A DNA stretch of 64,000 nucleotides from Nostoc sp. FACHB-280 (lineage in GTDB: Bacteria; Cyanobacteriota; Cyanobacteriia; Cyanobacteriales; Nostocaceae), in assembly GCF_014697615.1 (NCBI RefSeq), contig NZ_JACJSD010000006.1, forward strand, positions 62,001-126,000, written 5' to 3'. The notes under the pieces are model-generated. The model was not told where the DNA came from. It was given only the letters and a program-made list of their open reading frames with translations, and searched no databases. This document shows, in pieces, positions 1 to 8,506 of the stretch. The first letter of the stretch is position 1. Each line of letters begins with the position of its first letter. Made by a program: the position numbers and the translations under genes.

Positions 1-76
1 TCATTTAAGTTACATCATGTTAATGGTAATAAAAGCTGCAAAACCTCTCCCCTGCTCCCTGCTCCCTACTCCCCAC

Positions 77-946
77 CTAATATGGTGGATAGCCAAAATC
101 ATCTTCATCAGCATAAATATAGGAACTGGAAACACCTGCCATAGCAGGTTTATTGGTTTCTGTTCTCACTGGTTCCTTACCAAATTCTTTGTATTCTTCA
201 AAATACTTGCAAATAATTGCCGACTCAGGCGCATCAGAAGCAATCAAGTATTGTGTTAATGTCCCCACTGTTGGATGCTTGTAATCTACAGTCGAAGCAA
301 CCAGCACCGTATTCGGCTCAATACCTCTTTCTTCGCACTCAATTATCGGGCAGAATATCCCATGCGCGTGGAACAAAGGGCCTTTTGGTGTTAATGGTTG
401 TTTGCGATAAACAGCATAAGCTTTTTCTAATTCGGCAACAAAACCACTCACCACTTTGCCTTGCTGAAATTCACAATAAGTTTTGCTGAAACTCGCTCCG
501 GCTGCACCATTTAGGGTTAATTGCAATGGCAATTCATGTAAAAATTTCTTATCTTCACTGACTAAGAAAATTAAATAGCGTGTAAAAGTTTTAAACTTCA
601 ATTTATCCGCTAAAAAAGCATCATAATTTTCTTTGAGCGTACCTAACTTCAGCCCTGTTTCCCGGTCTTTGACTGACAAAGGGCCTCGACGCACAATCAC
701 CAAACGCGGAGTAGTAGTCATAAAAACTGTTTCAACACCAGAGCTAAATTCATGCTCTACTTGCTGCCAATTTTCATCCGGCTGAAAACCCACAGCATTA
801 GCATTATCTAACTTGATGGCAAGACCATAGGTTTGCATCCCATCAGTGCCGTATCGAGGATTAATCATCTGACACCAAGGGATGACTTGAGAAGGCGGCG
901 CATTAAATTTATCGTCCTCAAAGTCGAACTTAGCAGATGCTTTCAT
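77..946 (-). CDS. DUF5895-type conserved cyanobacterial protein
   Basis: A 289-residue soluble protein of unknown function. It opens with MKASAKFDFEDDKFNAP and has a conserved core (IPWCQMINPRYG, LAIKLDNANAVGF, TPRLVIVRRGPLSV) that I recognise as the cyanobacterial DUF5895 family, which is often found in accessory regions. No signal peptide, membrane segment or catalytic motif is visible. The reading frame extends 34 codons upstream to 1048, but that extension looks unlike protein and the family begins at MKAS, so the ATG at 946 is preferred; no clear ribosome binding site supports either start. It is transcribed alone, divergently from the Uma2 gene. The family assignment is from memory of the motif and was not searched. 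Confidence 0.7.
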   Translation of the reverse strand: MKASAKFDFEDDKFNAPPSQVIPWCQMINPRYGTDGMQTYGLAIKLDNANAVGFQPDENWQQVEHEFSSGVETVFMTTTPRLVIVRRGPLSVKDRETGLKLGTLKENYDAFLADKLKFKTFTRYLIFLVSEDKKFLHELPLQLTLNGAAGASFSKTYCEFQQGKVVSGFVAELEKAYAVYRKQPLTPKGPLFHAHGIFCPIIECEERGIEPNTVLVASTVDYKHPTVGTLTQYLIASDAPESAIICKYFEEYKEFGKEPVRTETNKPAMAGVSSSYIYADEDDFGYPPY

Positions 947-1171
947 CGTTTTGTGCTGTATGTGTGTTTTGCTAGACAAGTTGATGGTTGTGCGCTGATG
1001 TGGGAATTGTATCTCCCATTTGTACCATCCAAATGGTACATTCTGCACATTATGAAGTAGATTTTAACAAGAGGGGTTAGAGGCTAGGGATTATTATTTT
1101 TACTCAGAACTCAGCACTTTCAACCTAGACGCTAAAATAAACCCATCACTACCAGATGCAGTCATCTCCTC

Positions 1172-1876
1172 ATGTCCCTCGCCAAAGAACTAGACACTCC
1201 TCAAGCAACCCCAGAAGATGTTATCTTTCCTCCAGGTGATTTATACAGCGATGAACCTCCCTTGGAAACAGAACTGCATCTAGAGCAGATTATGCTCTTA
1301 CTCAAATGTCTAAAGTGGTTGTGGCGAGATAGAAACGATTTCTACGCTGCGGGAAATCTGACTATTTACTACAGTTGGAATAAACGCAAAGATGAACACT
1401 TCCGGGGGCCAGATTTTTTCGTCGTGCTGGATACAGAGCGTAGAACTCGCAAAAGTTGGGTCGTTTGGGAAGAAGAAGGGAAATATCCCAATGTAATTTT
1501 AGAAATTCTTTCGGAATCAACAGCGAAAACCGATAAAGATTTAAAGAAAAAACTATACCAAGATACTTTTCGCACACCCGATTATTTTTGGTTCGACCCA
1601 GAAACTCAAGAATTTGCCGGGTTTCATTTAGTTGATGGTCAATACCAAACTCTAGAAACCAATGCTCAAGGACATTTGTGGAGTCAGCAGTTAGGTTTAT
1701 ACTTGGGAATTCATGAAGGATTATTGCGATTTTTTACTCCAGTAGGTCTATTAGTTCCAACACCAGAAGAAGCCGCAGAATTTGAATGTCAGCAAAAAGA
1801 ACTAGCCGAAGCACGAGCCGAAAAGTTAGCAGCAAAACTGCGGGAATTAAATATTGACCCAGAAACAATTGATTAA
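1172..1876 (+). CDS. Uma2 family (DUF820) putative endonuclease-fold protein
   Basis: A 234-residue member of the Uma2/DUF820 family, a restriction-endonuclease-like (PD-(D/E)XK) fold greatly expanded in cyanobacteria, with no settled biological role. Visible family features are the GPDFFVVLD segment (Asp of the core), VILEILSESTAKTD (Glu before a conserved Ser), the KKLYQD helix and DYFWFDPE. The C-terminal 40 residues are a charged helix (EAAEFECQQKELAEAR...), common in this family and possibly a dimerisation coil. The ATG start lacks a strong Shine-Dalgarno sequence. It stands alone, followed by a 14-base tandem repeat, and is probably monocistronic. Nuclease activity is inferred from the fold only. 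Confidence 0.85.
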   Translation: MSLAKELDTPQATPEDVIFPPGDLYSDEPPLETELHLEQIMLLLKCLKWLWRDRNDFYAAGNLTIYYSWNKRKDEHFRGPDFFVVLDTERRTRKSWVVWEEEGKYPNVILEILSESTAKTDKDLKKKLYQDTFRTPDYFWFDPETQEFAGFHLVDGQYQTLETNAQGHLWSQQLGLYLGIHEGLLRFFTPVGLLVPTPEEAAEFECQQKELAEARAEKLAAKLRELNIDPETID

Positions 1877-1882
1877 TAGGGA

Positions 1883-1928
1883 ATAGGTTACAGGTGATAG
1901 GTTACAGGTGATAGGTTACAGGTGATAG
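1883..1928 (+). repeat. Tandem 14-mer repeat, three units
   Basis: Three consecutive copies of ATAGGTTACAGGTG follow the Uma2 gene stop and end in a partial fourth unit. They belong to the short tandem repeat class common between genes of heterocystous cyanobacteria. The unit resembles the heptamer array AGGTAAT/AGGTGAC at 27044..27081. Confidence 0.8.
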
Positions 1929-1991
1929 TAAAGGTTACTGAGCGCAGTCGAAGTACACCCTCATACCCTTACACCCTTAATTTTGATTATT

Positions 1992-3161
1992 ATGCGAACG
2001 ATCGCCGAAATTAACGATAAAATCAGCCGCCAGTGTGCAGTCGTTTTAACAGTTGAAGAACTTAAAGCCAGAGTTGCAGAAGTTGGTGTCAGCAAAGTTG
2101 CTCAAGAAGTTGATGTGATTACCACTGGCACCTTTGAGCCAATGGAATCTAGTGGTGCGATTATTAATCTGGGACACACTGACCCACCGATAAAAATTCG
2201 TCGTTGTTGGATAGATGGTGTACCAGCATATTCCGGTTTTGGGGCTGTAGATTTATACTTAGGTGCTAGTTGTGTCGTTGATACAATGGACGGTGAGGAA
2301 ATCCGCGAACGTGGTGGTGGTCACGTTATTGAAGATTTAATTGCCGGGAAACAAGTACAAGTCAGGGCGCAAGGACAAGTTACAGATTGTTATCCACGAG
2401 CAACATTTGAAACTACCATTACCCGCGATACTATCAATCAATTTTATTTATTCAACCCGCGTAACCTTTATCAAAATTTTATCGTGGGTGTGAATGGTGG
2501 CGATCGCCCACTTTTTACTTATCTTGGCCCTTTACAACCCCATCTCGGTAACGCTGTCTACTCTAACCCAGGGGCAATTTCGCCTTTATTCAACGACCCC
2601 GATTTGCAACTTATTGGCATTGGAACACGAATTTTTTTAGGTGGCGGTATCGGCTATATCGCGTGGGAAGGAACACAACACTTCCCCTTACAAAAGCGGT
2701 TAGCTAATCGTACACCCATTGGCCCGGCTGCTACCCTAGCCTTAATTGGTGATGCTAAACAAATGTCAGGCAATTGGGTGCGTGGTTGTTACTTTAAAAG
2801 TTATGGCCCTTCGTTGATGTTGGGTGTGGGAATACCATTCCCCGTATTAAACGAAACTGTCGTTGAACACTGTGCAGTGCAAGATAAAGATTTAGTCGCA
2901 CCCATCGTCGATTTTTCCATTCCCCGGCGCGTGCGTCCGACCTTTGGGTTGGTGAGTTACGCCCAACTGAAATCCGGGCGACTCACCATCGAAAATAAAA
3001 CTGTGCGTGCTGCACCTTTAGCTAGTATGTCCTTATCTCGGCAAGTCGCCGCCGAATTAAAACAATGGATTGCAGCCGGCACTTTTACCCTCACAGAACC
3101 AGTCGCCCCCATTCCAATGGAGCGATCGTTTTTACCCCAAGACCGTTGGACAGATTTTTAG
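1992..3161 (+). CDS. DUF39 homocysteine biosynthesis protein
   Basis: A 389-residue protein matching the DUF39 homocysteine biosynthesis family, which in methanogens takes part in putting sulfide onto an aspartate-semialdehyde-derived backbone to make homocysteine. Visible segments are TTGTFEPMESSGAIINLGH near the N terminus, WIDGVPAYSGFGAVDLYLGA, the glycine-rich RERGGGHVIEDLIAGK, and GIGTRIFLGGGIGYIAWEGTQH in the middle. The C-terminal CBS or ferredoxin domains of some archaeal homologues are absent. The ATG at 1992 is chosen over an in-frame TTG at 1983. The gene is probably monocistronic and converges on the RGG-rich protein gene across a hairpin terminator. The role in cyanobacteria is inferred from the archaeal family. 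Confidence 0.8.
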   Translation: MRTIAEINDKISRQCAVVLTVEELKARVAEVGVSKVAQEVDVITTGTFEPMESSGAIINLGHTDPPIKIRRCWIDGVPAYSGFGAVDLYLGASCVVDTMDGEEIRERGGGHVIEDLIAGKQVQVRAQGQVTDCYPRATFETTITRDTINQFYLFNPRNLYQNFIVGVNGGDRPLFTYLGPLQPHLGNAVYSNPGAISPLFNDPDLQLIGIGTRIFLGGGIGYIAWEGTQHFPLQKRLANRTPIGPAATLALIGDAKQMSGNWVRGCYFKSYGPSLMLGVGIPFPVLNETVVEHCAVQDKDLVAPIVDFSIPRRVRPTFGLVSYAQLKSGRLTIENKTVRAAPLASMSLSRQVAAELKQWIAAGTFTLTEPVAPIPMERSFLPQDRWTDF

Positions 3162-3186
3162 GAAGGCAAAAGAAAAGGCAAAATTC

Positions 3187-3241
3187 AAAAGTAAAAAGGC
3201 AAAAGCAAGATTCAATTCTTATCTTTTACCTTTTTACTTTT
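3187..3241. terminator. Bidirectional hairpin between convergent genes
   Basis: AAAAGTAAAAAGG (3187..3199) pairs perfectly with CCTTTTTACTTTT (3229..3241) and is flanked by A and T runs on both sides. It lies between two convergent stops (3161 and 3259), so it may terminate both. It belongs to a recurring AAAAGGCAAAAG-type terminator family in this window. Confidence 0.65.
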
Positions 3242-3258
3242 AACTTTTAACTTTTTCC

Positions 3259-4272
3259 TTACTCTTGCGGTGGCTTTTGCTTTTTAATGGGCTTAGGAAC
3301 TGGAGCAGAAGATTTTGGCAGAGGTTTGGACACTGCTGAAGCTTCCCCGCCGCCGATCTTTTTGACTGGACGTGGGCTGGAACTGTCTCCAGGGCTACGT
3401 CTGGGCGGGAATGGTCGGCGACCACCGCCACCACCACCACGGAAACCACCAGGGCCACCTCTTTGGGGTGGTCGGCGTTTTTTGGGTAAATCCGCGATCG
3501 CTTCTGCTGTTTCGATGGCTAATAAATCACCATCTCGTTTGACTTGGAAATCCCAAAACTTGCCCACAGCTTTAGTCGCTAGGACACCTTTGAGTTTTAA
3601 TTTAAAGTATTTGGGTTTTTCATCTTGTTTGCGAGCAGCTTGCTTAATTTTGACAACTAAATTTTTGTCATCAAAAGATTGGTAAACTACTTCGCCACGC
3701 ACAGAAAAACCACCATCGGGAATATCTGATGAAGGTTTAATGTCGCTTTTATCTGTTACAGCAGCATCGGCTTGAGGCAATTCATCATCGGCCGAATCTT
3801 GTGCTTGCTGTTTGGCCAAATTTTCGGGTTCCCATACACCCACAATTTGCAGATGTAAGGCATCGCTTTCTTGCTTAGTACGGGGATAAACTACCCAGAG
3901 GTGATTTTTTTCTAAATCAAGGTGATTCTTGACTAAGCTCATAATTCGACCGAGGAGAACAGCTTGGATTTCCACACCATCCGCAGTCAGGAGCGTACCT
4001 TGAGTAAACTGTTCACTGCTTGCAATGTAGCGACCTCGGACTAACCCGATCGCTCTGTACTGCATTGGTTCGCTGGGTGGTGGAATTGGTTGCTGTCGAT
4101 TGACTAAATGAGCATCGTTGGCAATCTCACTAGGGTCAGTAGGCAAATTTTCCGATTCAGAAACAGTAGCTACTACTGTTGGTACATCAGCAGCTGTATC
4201 TGTTTCGGTTTCAGGTTGATTGGACTCAGGCAAATTAGAAGATTCAGGCGAAGGCATCAGGTCGGAATTCAT
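3259..4272 (-). CDS. Conserved protein with disordered RGG-rich C-terminal tail
   Basis: A 337-residue protein I cannot name. The N-terminal ~90 residues are acidic and low in complexity (Pro, Ser, Glu, Asp). The middle (~90-260) looks folded, with RAIGLVRGRYIAS and two beta-rich blocks (LWVVYPRTK, GGFSVRGEVVYQS). The last ~80 residues are very basic and glycine-rich, with PPQRGGPGGFRGGGGGGRR followed by Pro/Lys repeats. RGG-like tails typically bind RNA or form condensates, so an RNA-related role is possible but is only inference. The start is the ATG at 4272, preceded by AAGGAG at good spacing; the 40 codons upstream are rejected. It is divergent from the TPR protein gene. Confidence 0.75.
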   Translation of the reverse strand: MNSDLMPSPESSNLPESNQPETETDTAADVPTVVATVSESENLPTDPSEIANDAHLVNRQQPIPPPSEPMQYRAIGLVRGRYIASSEQFTQGTLLTADGVEIQAVLLGRIMSLVKNHLDLEKNHLWVVYPRTKQESDALHLQIVGVWEPENLAKQQAQDSADDELPQADAAVTDKSDIKPSSDIPDGGFSVRGEVVYQSFDDKNLVVKIKQAARKQDEKPKYFKLKLKGVLATKAVGKFWDFQVKRDGDLLAIETAEAIADLPKKRRPPQRGGPGGFRGGGGGGRRPFPPRRSPGDSSSPRPVKKIGGGEASAVSKPLPKSSAPVPKPIKKQKPPQE

Positions 4273-4647
4273 AAAAACTCCTTGCGGCGGAGACACATCC
4301 CATTGTGGGATTTTACTAAAGCAACTGGAAAGCGCGTTTGTGCGGCTGATGAAAGTATATTGTGTTCCACCAAGACACACGACAACGCCCAATACAATTC
4401 TAAAAACGCTAAATTTACATTTATACTCTAAATGTTTAATCTAGCGTCTAGACACTAGTTTCGGAAGCATATCATAGGTACTACTCTGACGGCTCCCCCT
4501 AAAGTCATCAATTACTTTAGCAGCGTAAATAGTTATTTGTTATAAAATTCACAGACAATTGGCGGTATTCCGCAAAGTTTTGGAAATTTTTACTTTCCAA
4601 TTTGTGTCAATGATAATGTCATTAGAGTTCTGGAGAATTATAAAACT
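4273..4647. promoter_or_regulatory. Divergent intergenic region with imperfect 18-bp palindrome
   Basis: This 375-base AT-rich gap separates the RGG protein and TPR protein genes and must hold both promoters. The only clear structure is the near-palindrome CTAGCGTCTAGACACTAG at 4441..4458 (one mismatched pair, seen at two positions), a possible operator. No RNA gene or small ORF with a ribosome binding site was recognised. Confidence 0.35.
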
Positions 4648-5526
4648 GTGTCTGAAGCGCGTAATCGTTGGATAGTCCGAGTCATCTTGGCATTAGCAGT
4701 TCTTATGTTTGTAGGTGTATCTATAGTTCCTATTATTAGCGCATTCAATAGCCCGACATCGACAAACCAGAATGCTGCAAATCCTACAGGTAACTTAGCT
4801 TCCTCTGACCAAAAAACAAAATTACAAGATGAAGTACGGGGTTATGAACTAGTTTTACAACGGGAACCTGAAAATCAAACTGCTCTGAAAGGTTTATTAC
4901 AAGCACGTTTACAACTTTTAAGCCTGAATCAAGGTGATGTTCAAGGAGTAATTGCCCCTTTAGAAAAACTAGCTAAACTCAATCCTGAAAGATCAGAATA
5001 TGGAGTCCTCCTCGCCCAAGCCAAACAGCAAATTGGCGATAAAGAAGGAGCCGCCCAAGCATATCGCACAATTTTGGATACCAAACCCGGTGATTTAAAA
5101 GCTTTACAAGGTATGGTAGCACTGCTCTTAGACCAAAAACGCCCAGAAGCTGCGATCGGTCTATTACAAGAAACTTTGAATAATGCTACCCAAGCTAACA
5201 CCATTCAGCCGGGAAGCGTGAATGTAGTTGCTGTGCAAGTGCTACTAGGCAATGTCTATGCAGCCCAAAAACGTTTTCCTCAAGCAATGAATGTCTATGA
5301 CCAAGCGATTAAAAAAGATCCCAAGGATTTTCGCCCTGTCTTAGCTAAAGCTATGCTTTTGAAGGAACAAGGCAAAACAACCGAAGCTAAACCTTTGTTT
5401 AGTAATGCAGCCAGTTTAGCGCCTGCTCAATACCGAGACGAAATTAACAAAGCCGCAACCACTTCCCCAACTCCTGCGCCCACTGCATCTGCCGCACCTG
5501 CACCTGCAAGTACTCCCAAACCTTAA
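4648..5526 (+). CDS. Membrane-anchored tetratricopeptide repeat protein
   Basis: A 292-residue protein with one N-terminal membrane segment (~9-32, IVRVILALAVLMFVGVSIV) and at least four tetratricopeptide units from ~60 to 255 (for example VLLAQAKQQIGDKEGAAQAY and LLGNVYAAQKRFPQAMNVYD), ending in a Pro/Ala/Thr linker. TPR arrays bind proteins; the orientation suggests a thylakoid- or plasma-membrane-anchored assembly factor, but no partner is indicated. The start is GTG at 4648 with GGAG about 12 bases upstream; no ATG fits the hydrophobic segment. Monocistronic, with a weak GGGGTT/AACCCC hairpin downstream. Confidence 0.8.
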   Translation: MSEARNRWIVRVILALAVLMFVGVSIVPIISAFNSPTSTNQNAANPTGNLASSDQKTKLQDEVRGYELVLQREPENQTALKGLLQARLQLLSLNQGDVQGVIAPLEKLAKLNPERSEYGVLLAQAKQQIGDKEGAAQAYRTILDTKPGDLKALQGMVALLLDQKRPEAAIGLLQETLNNATQANTIQPGSVNVVAVQVLLGNVYAAQKRFPQAMNVYDQAIKKDPKDFRPVLAKAMLLKEQGKTTEAKPLFSNAASLAPAQYRDEINKAATTSPTPAPTASAAPAPASTPKP

Positions 5527-5568
5527 AATATTGGGTGGTTTAAGATAACTGTAAAAAATAAATGTTTT

Positions 5569-5591
5569 GGGGTTTCTCTGGCAGGAACCCC
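5569..5591 (+). terminator. Possible hairpin terminator after TPR gene
   Basis: GGGGTT (5569..5574) can pair with AACCCC (5586..5591) around an 11-base loop. It lies between the TPR gene stop and the higA-like start. The stem is short and the following T run is poor, so termination is uncertain. Confidence 0.35.
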
Positions 5592-5625
5592 TAATTAATG
5601 CAAAAATTCCAATCTGGAGAGATAA

Positions 5626-5919
5626 ATGGCACGCTCACCCATTCACCCAGGAGAAATTCTTGGGGATGAAATCACAGAACTTGGTATGACAGCAAGTGAT
5701 TTAACGTGTGTTCTTTATGTTCCCAAAAACCGGATTACCGAAATCATTAATGGAAAAAGAGGGATAACAGCTGATACAGCTTTGCGATTAGGTCAATATT
5801 TTGGAACTGGTGGAGAATTTTGGCTAAATCTTCAGAAAAACTATGAATTGAGGTTAGCTGAACAAACGGTTGGTAAAGAAATTCAGGAAACTATTCGTCC
5901 TCGTGTTTTAGTCTCTTAA
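5626..5919 (+). CDS. higA: HigA-family antitoxin (XRE helix-turn-helix), apparently orphan
   Basis: A 97-residue single-domain protein of the HigA/VapI addiction-module antitoxin family. The start SPIHPGEILGDEI is the family signature, followed by an XRE helix-turn-helix (residues ~18-65: GMTASDLTCVLYVPKNRITE, INGKRGITADTALRLGQYF) and the typical FWLNLQKNYELRLA. HigA normally neutralises the HigB mRNA interferase and represses its own operon. higB usually sits directly upstream, but only 99 bases separate this gene from the TPR gene, and no higB-like frame follows either. GGAGAG lies a suitable distance before the ATG. It may be a solitary regulator or a module remnant. Confidence 0.88.
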   Translation: MARSPIHPGEILGDEITELGMTASDLTCVLYVPKNRITEIINGKRGITADTALRLGQYFGTGGEFWLNLQKNYELRLAEQTVGKEIQETIRPRVLVS

Positions 5920-6085
5920 ACTTAGCAACCTTTGATTGGAATCATTATTATGATGATTTCCTCACGCAGAAGCACAGAGAAAATAATCTCAAAAATAATC
6001 TTTTTGCGTAAATCCTCATGGGTAAACTTCATCACATCGAGTATAAAGAGTGATTACGATTACTTTTGTGATGTTGGGGTGGTCT

Positions 6086-6988
6086 GTGTTCAAATTTCTC
6101 ACTAAACTTGACTATTTACTCAAAGAAACCTTTTTAGGATTATTGCGTGGCGGCTGGATGAATTGGGCTGCTGTTAGCACTGTGGCGGTATTATTATTTT
6201 TGTTCGGCTTGAGTTTGCAAACTTCTTGGCAAGTAGAAAAACTCCTCAATCAATTTGGTAGCCAATTGGAAGTTTCAGTATATTTAGAACCGGGAGTAGA
6301 AGCCAAAAGCATTGAACATTTGGTAGTAAAAATGCCGGAAGTGGTTTCGATGCAAAGTATTAGCAAAGAAGAAGCTTGGCCAAAATTAGTCAAAGATTTG
6401 GGAATTGCAGATATTGACGGTGCGACTCAGCAGCTAGGCGAAAATCCTTTAGTGGATGAGATGAAAGTCAAAGCACGGAGTTCTCAAGTAGTACCAGTTT
6501 TAGCCACAAATTTGGCTAAGTTGCACGGTGTAGATACTGTTGAATATGTGGATGAAGCTGTAAAAAGAATTGCTCAGTTGCATCGCGGTTTAAATTGGTT
6601 TACTGTGACAATTACCAGTATTTTGACTTTAACTGCGATCGCTGTTACTACTACCACCATTCGCCTCATTGTGCTGGCGCGACGGCGGGAAATTGAGATT
6701 ATGCAACTAGTCGGCGCAACTTCCGCCTGGATTTACCTACCGTTTATTTTACAAGGAATTTCCTTTGGTTTAGTTGGCGGTGCGATCGCTTGGAGTTTCA
6801 TTTCGGTAATTGAACAATTTTTAGGTAAACTCCTAGCAAATCAACCAGAGTTTATCCAATTCCTTGCCAATGGTTTACAACTTGCACCCTCACAAATCTT
6901 ATTATTACCCCTGATTCTCTTAAGTTTCGGTGCAACGGTAGGATTAATAGGCAGCTTATTTGCAGTACATCGATTTGCTAAAGCTTAG
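6086..6988 (+). CDS. ftsX: Cell division protein FtsX (ABC-transporter-like permease)
   Basis: A 300-residue FtsX, the integral-membrane partner of the FtsE ATPase, which couples divisome state to peptidoglycan hydrolases. It has the expected order: cytoplasmic N terminus (FKFLTKLDYLLKETFLGLL), first membrane helix (~27-47), a periplasmic loop of about 110 residues with the PLVDEMKVKA motif, then three helices in the FtsX permease domain with LARRREIEIMQLVGAT between them. The GTG at 6086 follows GGGGTGG and matches the family N terminus; an ATG at 6071 and a GTG at 6050 are in-frame alternatives. ftsE is not adjacent. Confidence 0.9.
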   Translation: MFKFLTKLDYLLKETFLGLLRGGWMNWAAVSTVAVLLFLFGLSLQTSWQVEKLLNQFGSQLEVSVYLEPGVEAKSIEHLVVKMPEVVSMQSISKEEAWPKLVKDLGIADIDGATQQLGENPLVDEMKVKARSSQVVPVLATNLAKLHGVDTVEYVDEAVKRIAQLHRGLNWFTVTITSILTLTAIAVTTTTIRLIVLARRREIEIMQLVGATSAWIYLPFILQGISFGLVGGAIAWSFISVIEQFLGKLLANQPEFIQFLANGLQLAPSQILLLPLILLSFGATVGLIGSLFAVHRFAKA

Positions 6989-7099
6989 TTAATAGTCAAG
7001 AGTTCTCTATTATATTGAGCAAATAACAAATGATATAGCAGTCGAAGTATAGGTGAGGATATTTAAAAAGCAAGAATACTAATCATAGTAAAACTTTAC

Positions 7100-7129
7100 C
7101 TCCTGCCTCCTGCCTTCTGCCTTCTGCCT
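7100..7129. repeat. Heptanucleotide tandem repeat (CTCCTGC/CTTCTGC)
   Basis: About four heptamers (CTCCTGC twice, then CTTCTGC twice) lie between ftsX and the DUF3598 gene. The same array occurs on either strand at 12845..12880, 24494..24531 and 24711..24741, a dispersed short-tandem-repeat (STRR-like) family of heterocystous cyanobacteria. Confidence 0.75.
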
Positions 7130-7158
7130 CTTGCTATAAATGACCAAGGACAAATAAC

Positions 7159-7968
7159 ATGACATCTCAATGGGAATCTTTATTAAAAAATCTCGGTGAG
7201 TGGCGAGGTTCATTCACCAGATTTTCCACCCAAGGTCAACTCTTAGAAGATATTAAAAGTGTTGTTTCCTTTGAAGGATTAAACGAAAATAAAACTATGC
7301 GTCAAATTGTCCGCCGTGAAGGACAAGAAGATTTAGTTTTAGAATACAGTTCTTTAGCTAAGAGTATACTTTTCTTTGAAAATGGTGCATTTTCTCAAGG
7401 TTCAATTCAGTTAGCACCTTTTACCGAATTTGGCGCAGAACTTGGTTTAATTTATGAAAATCGCCGCTTACGTCTAGTTCAATTATTTGATAAAAACGGT
7501 CAACTTGATAAACTAACTTTAATCCGAGAACATTTAGCTGGAACCGAACCAGTAGAACATCCTCCCTTAACAGTAAATGATTTGTTGGGAGAATGGCACG
7601 GTGAGGCGATTACAATATATCCAGACTGGCGATCGCCTGATAAATACTATTCAACTTTAAAATTACATTTAGATGATACTGGACGTTTAGTGCAGAGTTT
7701 AACTTTTGGCGAAAGAACCATCACTTCAACAGCAACTATCAAAGGTTCTCTCATTCACTTTGACCAAGACCCACAAAAGCAAGTCCAAATTTTACTATTA
7801 CCTAATGGCGCTTCGGCAACATCGCCATTGCAAGTAAAATTACGTCAACCCTTATTTTTAGAAGTTGGTTGGCTAATTCAGCCTAACTTACGCCAGCGCA
7901 TGGTTCGCACCTACAGCGATAAAGGTGAATGGGTTAGTCTTACTTTGGTAACTGAAAAAAAGATGTAG
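7159..7968 (+). CDS. DUF3598 family protein, lipocalin-like
   Basis: A 269-residue soluble protein of the cyanobacterial DUF3598 family. Two beta-rich halves are visible: residues ~1-130 (WESLLKNLGEWRGSFTRFS, LIYENRRLRLVQLFD) and ~140-269 (LLGEWHGEAITIYPDWRSP, FLEVGWLIQPNLRQRMVRTY). The repeated GEWxGxxT pattern and strand content fit the calycin/lipocalin-like fold shared with phycobilin lyases of the CpcS/T type, so bilin or other hydrophobic ligand binding is possible but not shown. The ATG at 7159 is preceded by AT-rich sequence with no strong ribosome site. It appears monocistronic. Confidence 0.78.
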   Translation: MTSQWESLLKNLGEWRGSFTRFSTQGQLLEDIKSVVSFEGLNENKTMRQIVRREGQEDLVLEYSSLAKSILFFENGAFSQGSIQLAPFTEFGAELGLIYENRRLRLVQLFDKNGQLDKLTLIREHLAGTEPVEHPPLTVNDLLGEWHGEAITIYPDWRSPDKYYSTLKLHLDDTGRLVQSLTFGERTITSTATIKGSLIHFDQDPQKQVQILLLPNGASATSPLQVKLRQPLFLEVGWLIQPNLRQRMVRTYSDKGEWVSLTLVTEKKM

Positions 7969-7990
7969 AAGAATTTGTTTACCATTCCTA

Positions 7991-8488
7991 CTACGAAAAA
8001 TAATTATGAATCGCCCTTTGCGATCCCACTAAATGAGCGCCCCAATGAATTTCAAAATGAAAACGCCATTCCCATACGGCTTCCATAAGATAACTATGCT
8101 CGTAAAGTATAAGACCTCGTTTTAGGTCTTGATAAATATCATTTAAATCATCGATAAGACTGTTAGTTACAGGTTGATTATCTTCTATATTTAGTGGTTC
8201 AAACACATCCCAATAATTATCAATAGGTAATATCTGAAACCGCTTATAAATACTACTTAATTTGTAAGATGAGCGAATATCGTCTACTTCTTTGCCACAA
8301 TTAATTTCAGATAAATCAATTTCAAGTAAATCAATTATACCTAAATGAAGTTCAGCTAAAAGTTTTCGAGCCGTTACCATTTCTTGCTCTGGATCGCTGC
8401 TAGAAGCTTCTGCCCAATCACAATACTTACGAACAGTATCAGCAAATTTTTGAATTTTTGTTTTTGTATATAAATTAGACAGTTCCAT
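7991..8488 (-). CDS. DUF5063 family protein
   Basis: A 165-residue all-helical soluble protein with the DUF5063 pattern: VRKYCDWAE near the N terminus, an LLAELHLGIIDL helix, and a C-terminal DLNDIYQDLKRGL...WEWRFHFEIHWGAHLVGSQRAIH block. The conserved Trp/His-rich C-terminal helix recurs in a family distributed through bacteria, including some polymorphic-toxin neighbourhoods. No enzymatic motif is known and no function can be assigned. It faces the DUF3598 gene tail to tail; a MITE copy (8507..8630) lies immediately upstream and may supply or disturb its promoter. Confidence 0.7.
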   Translation of the reverse strand: MELSNLYTKTKIQKFADTVRKYCDWAEASSSDPEQEMVTARKLLAELHLGIIDLLEIDLSEINCGKEVDDIRSSYKLSSIYKRFQILPIDNYWDVFEPLNIEDNQPVTNSLIDDLNDIYQDLKRGLILYEHSYLMEAVWEWRFHFEIHWGAHLVGSQRAIHNYFS

Positions 8489-8506
8489 AAAAGAATTTTT
8501 GCCTAT

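Noticed and set aside
3287-3685. 132-codon frame opposite the RGG protein gene
   Set aside because: A shadow of the GC-biased RGG tail on the other strand; no family resemblance.
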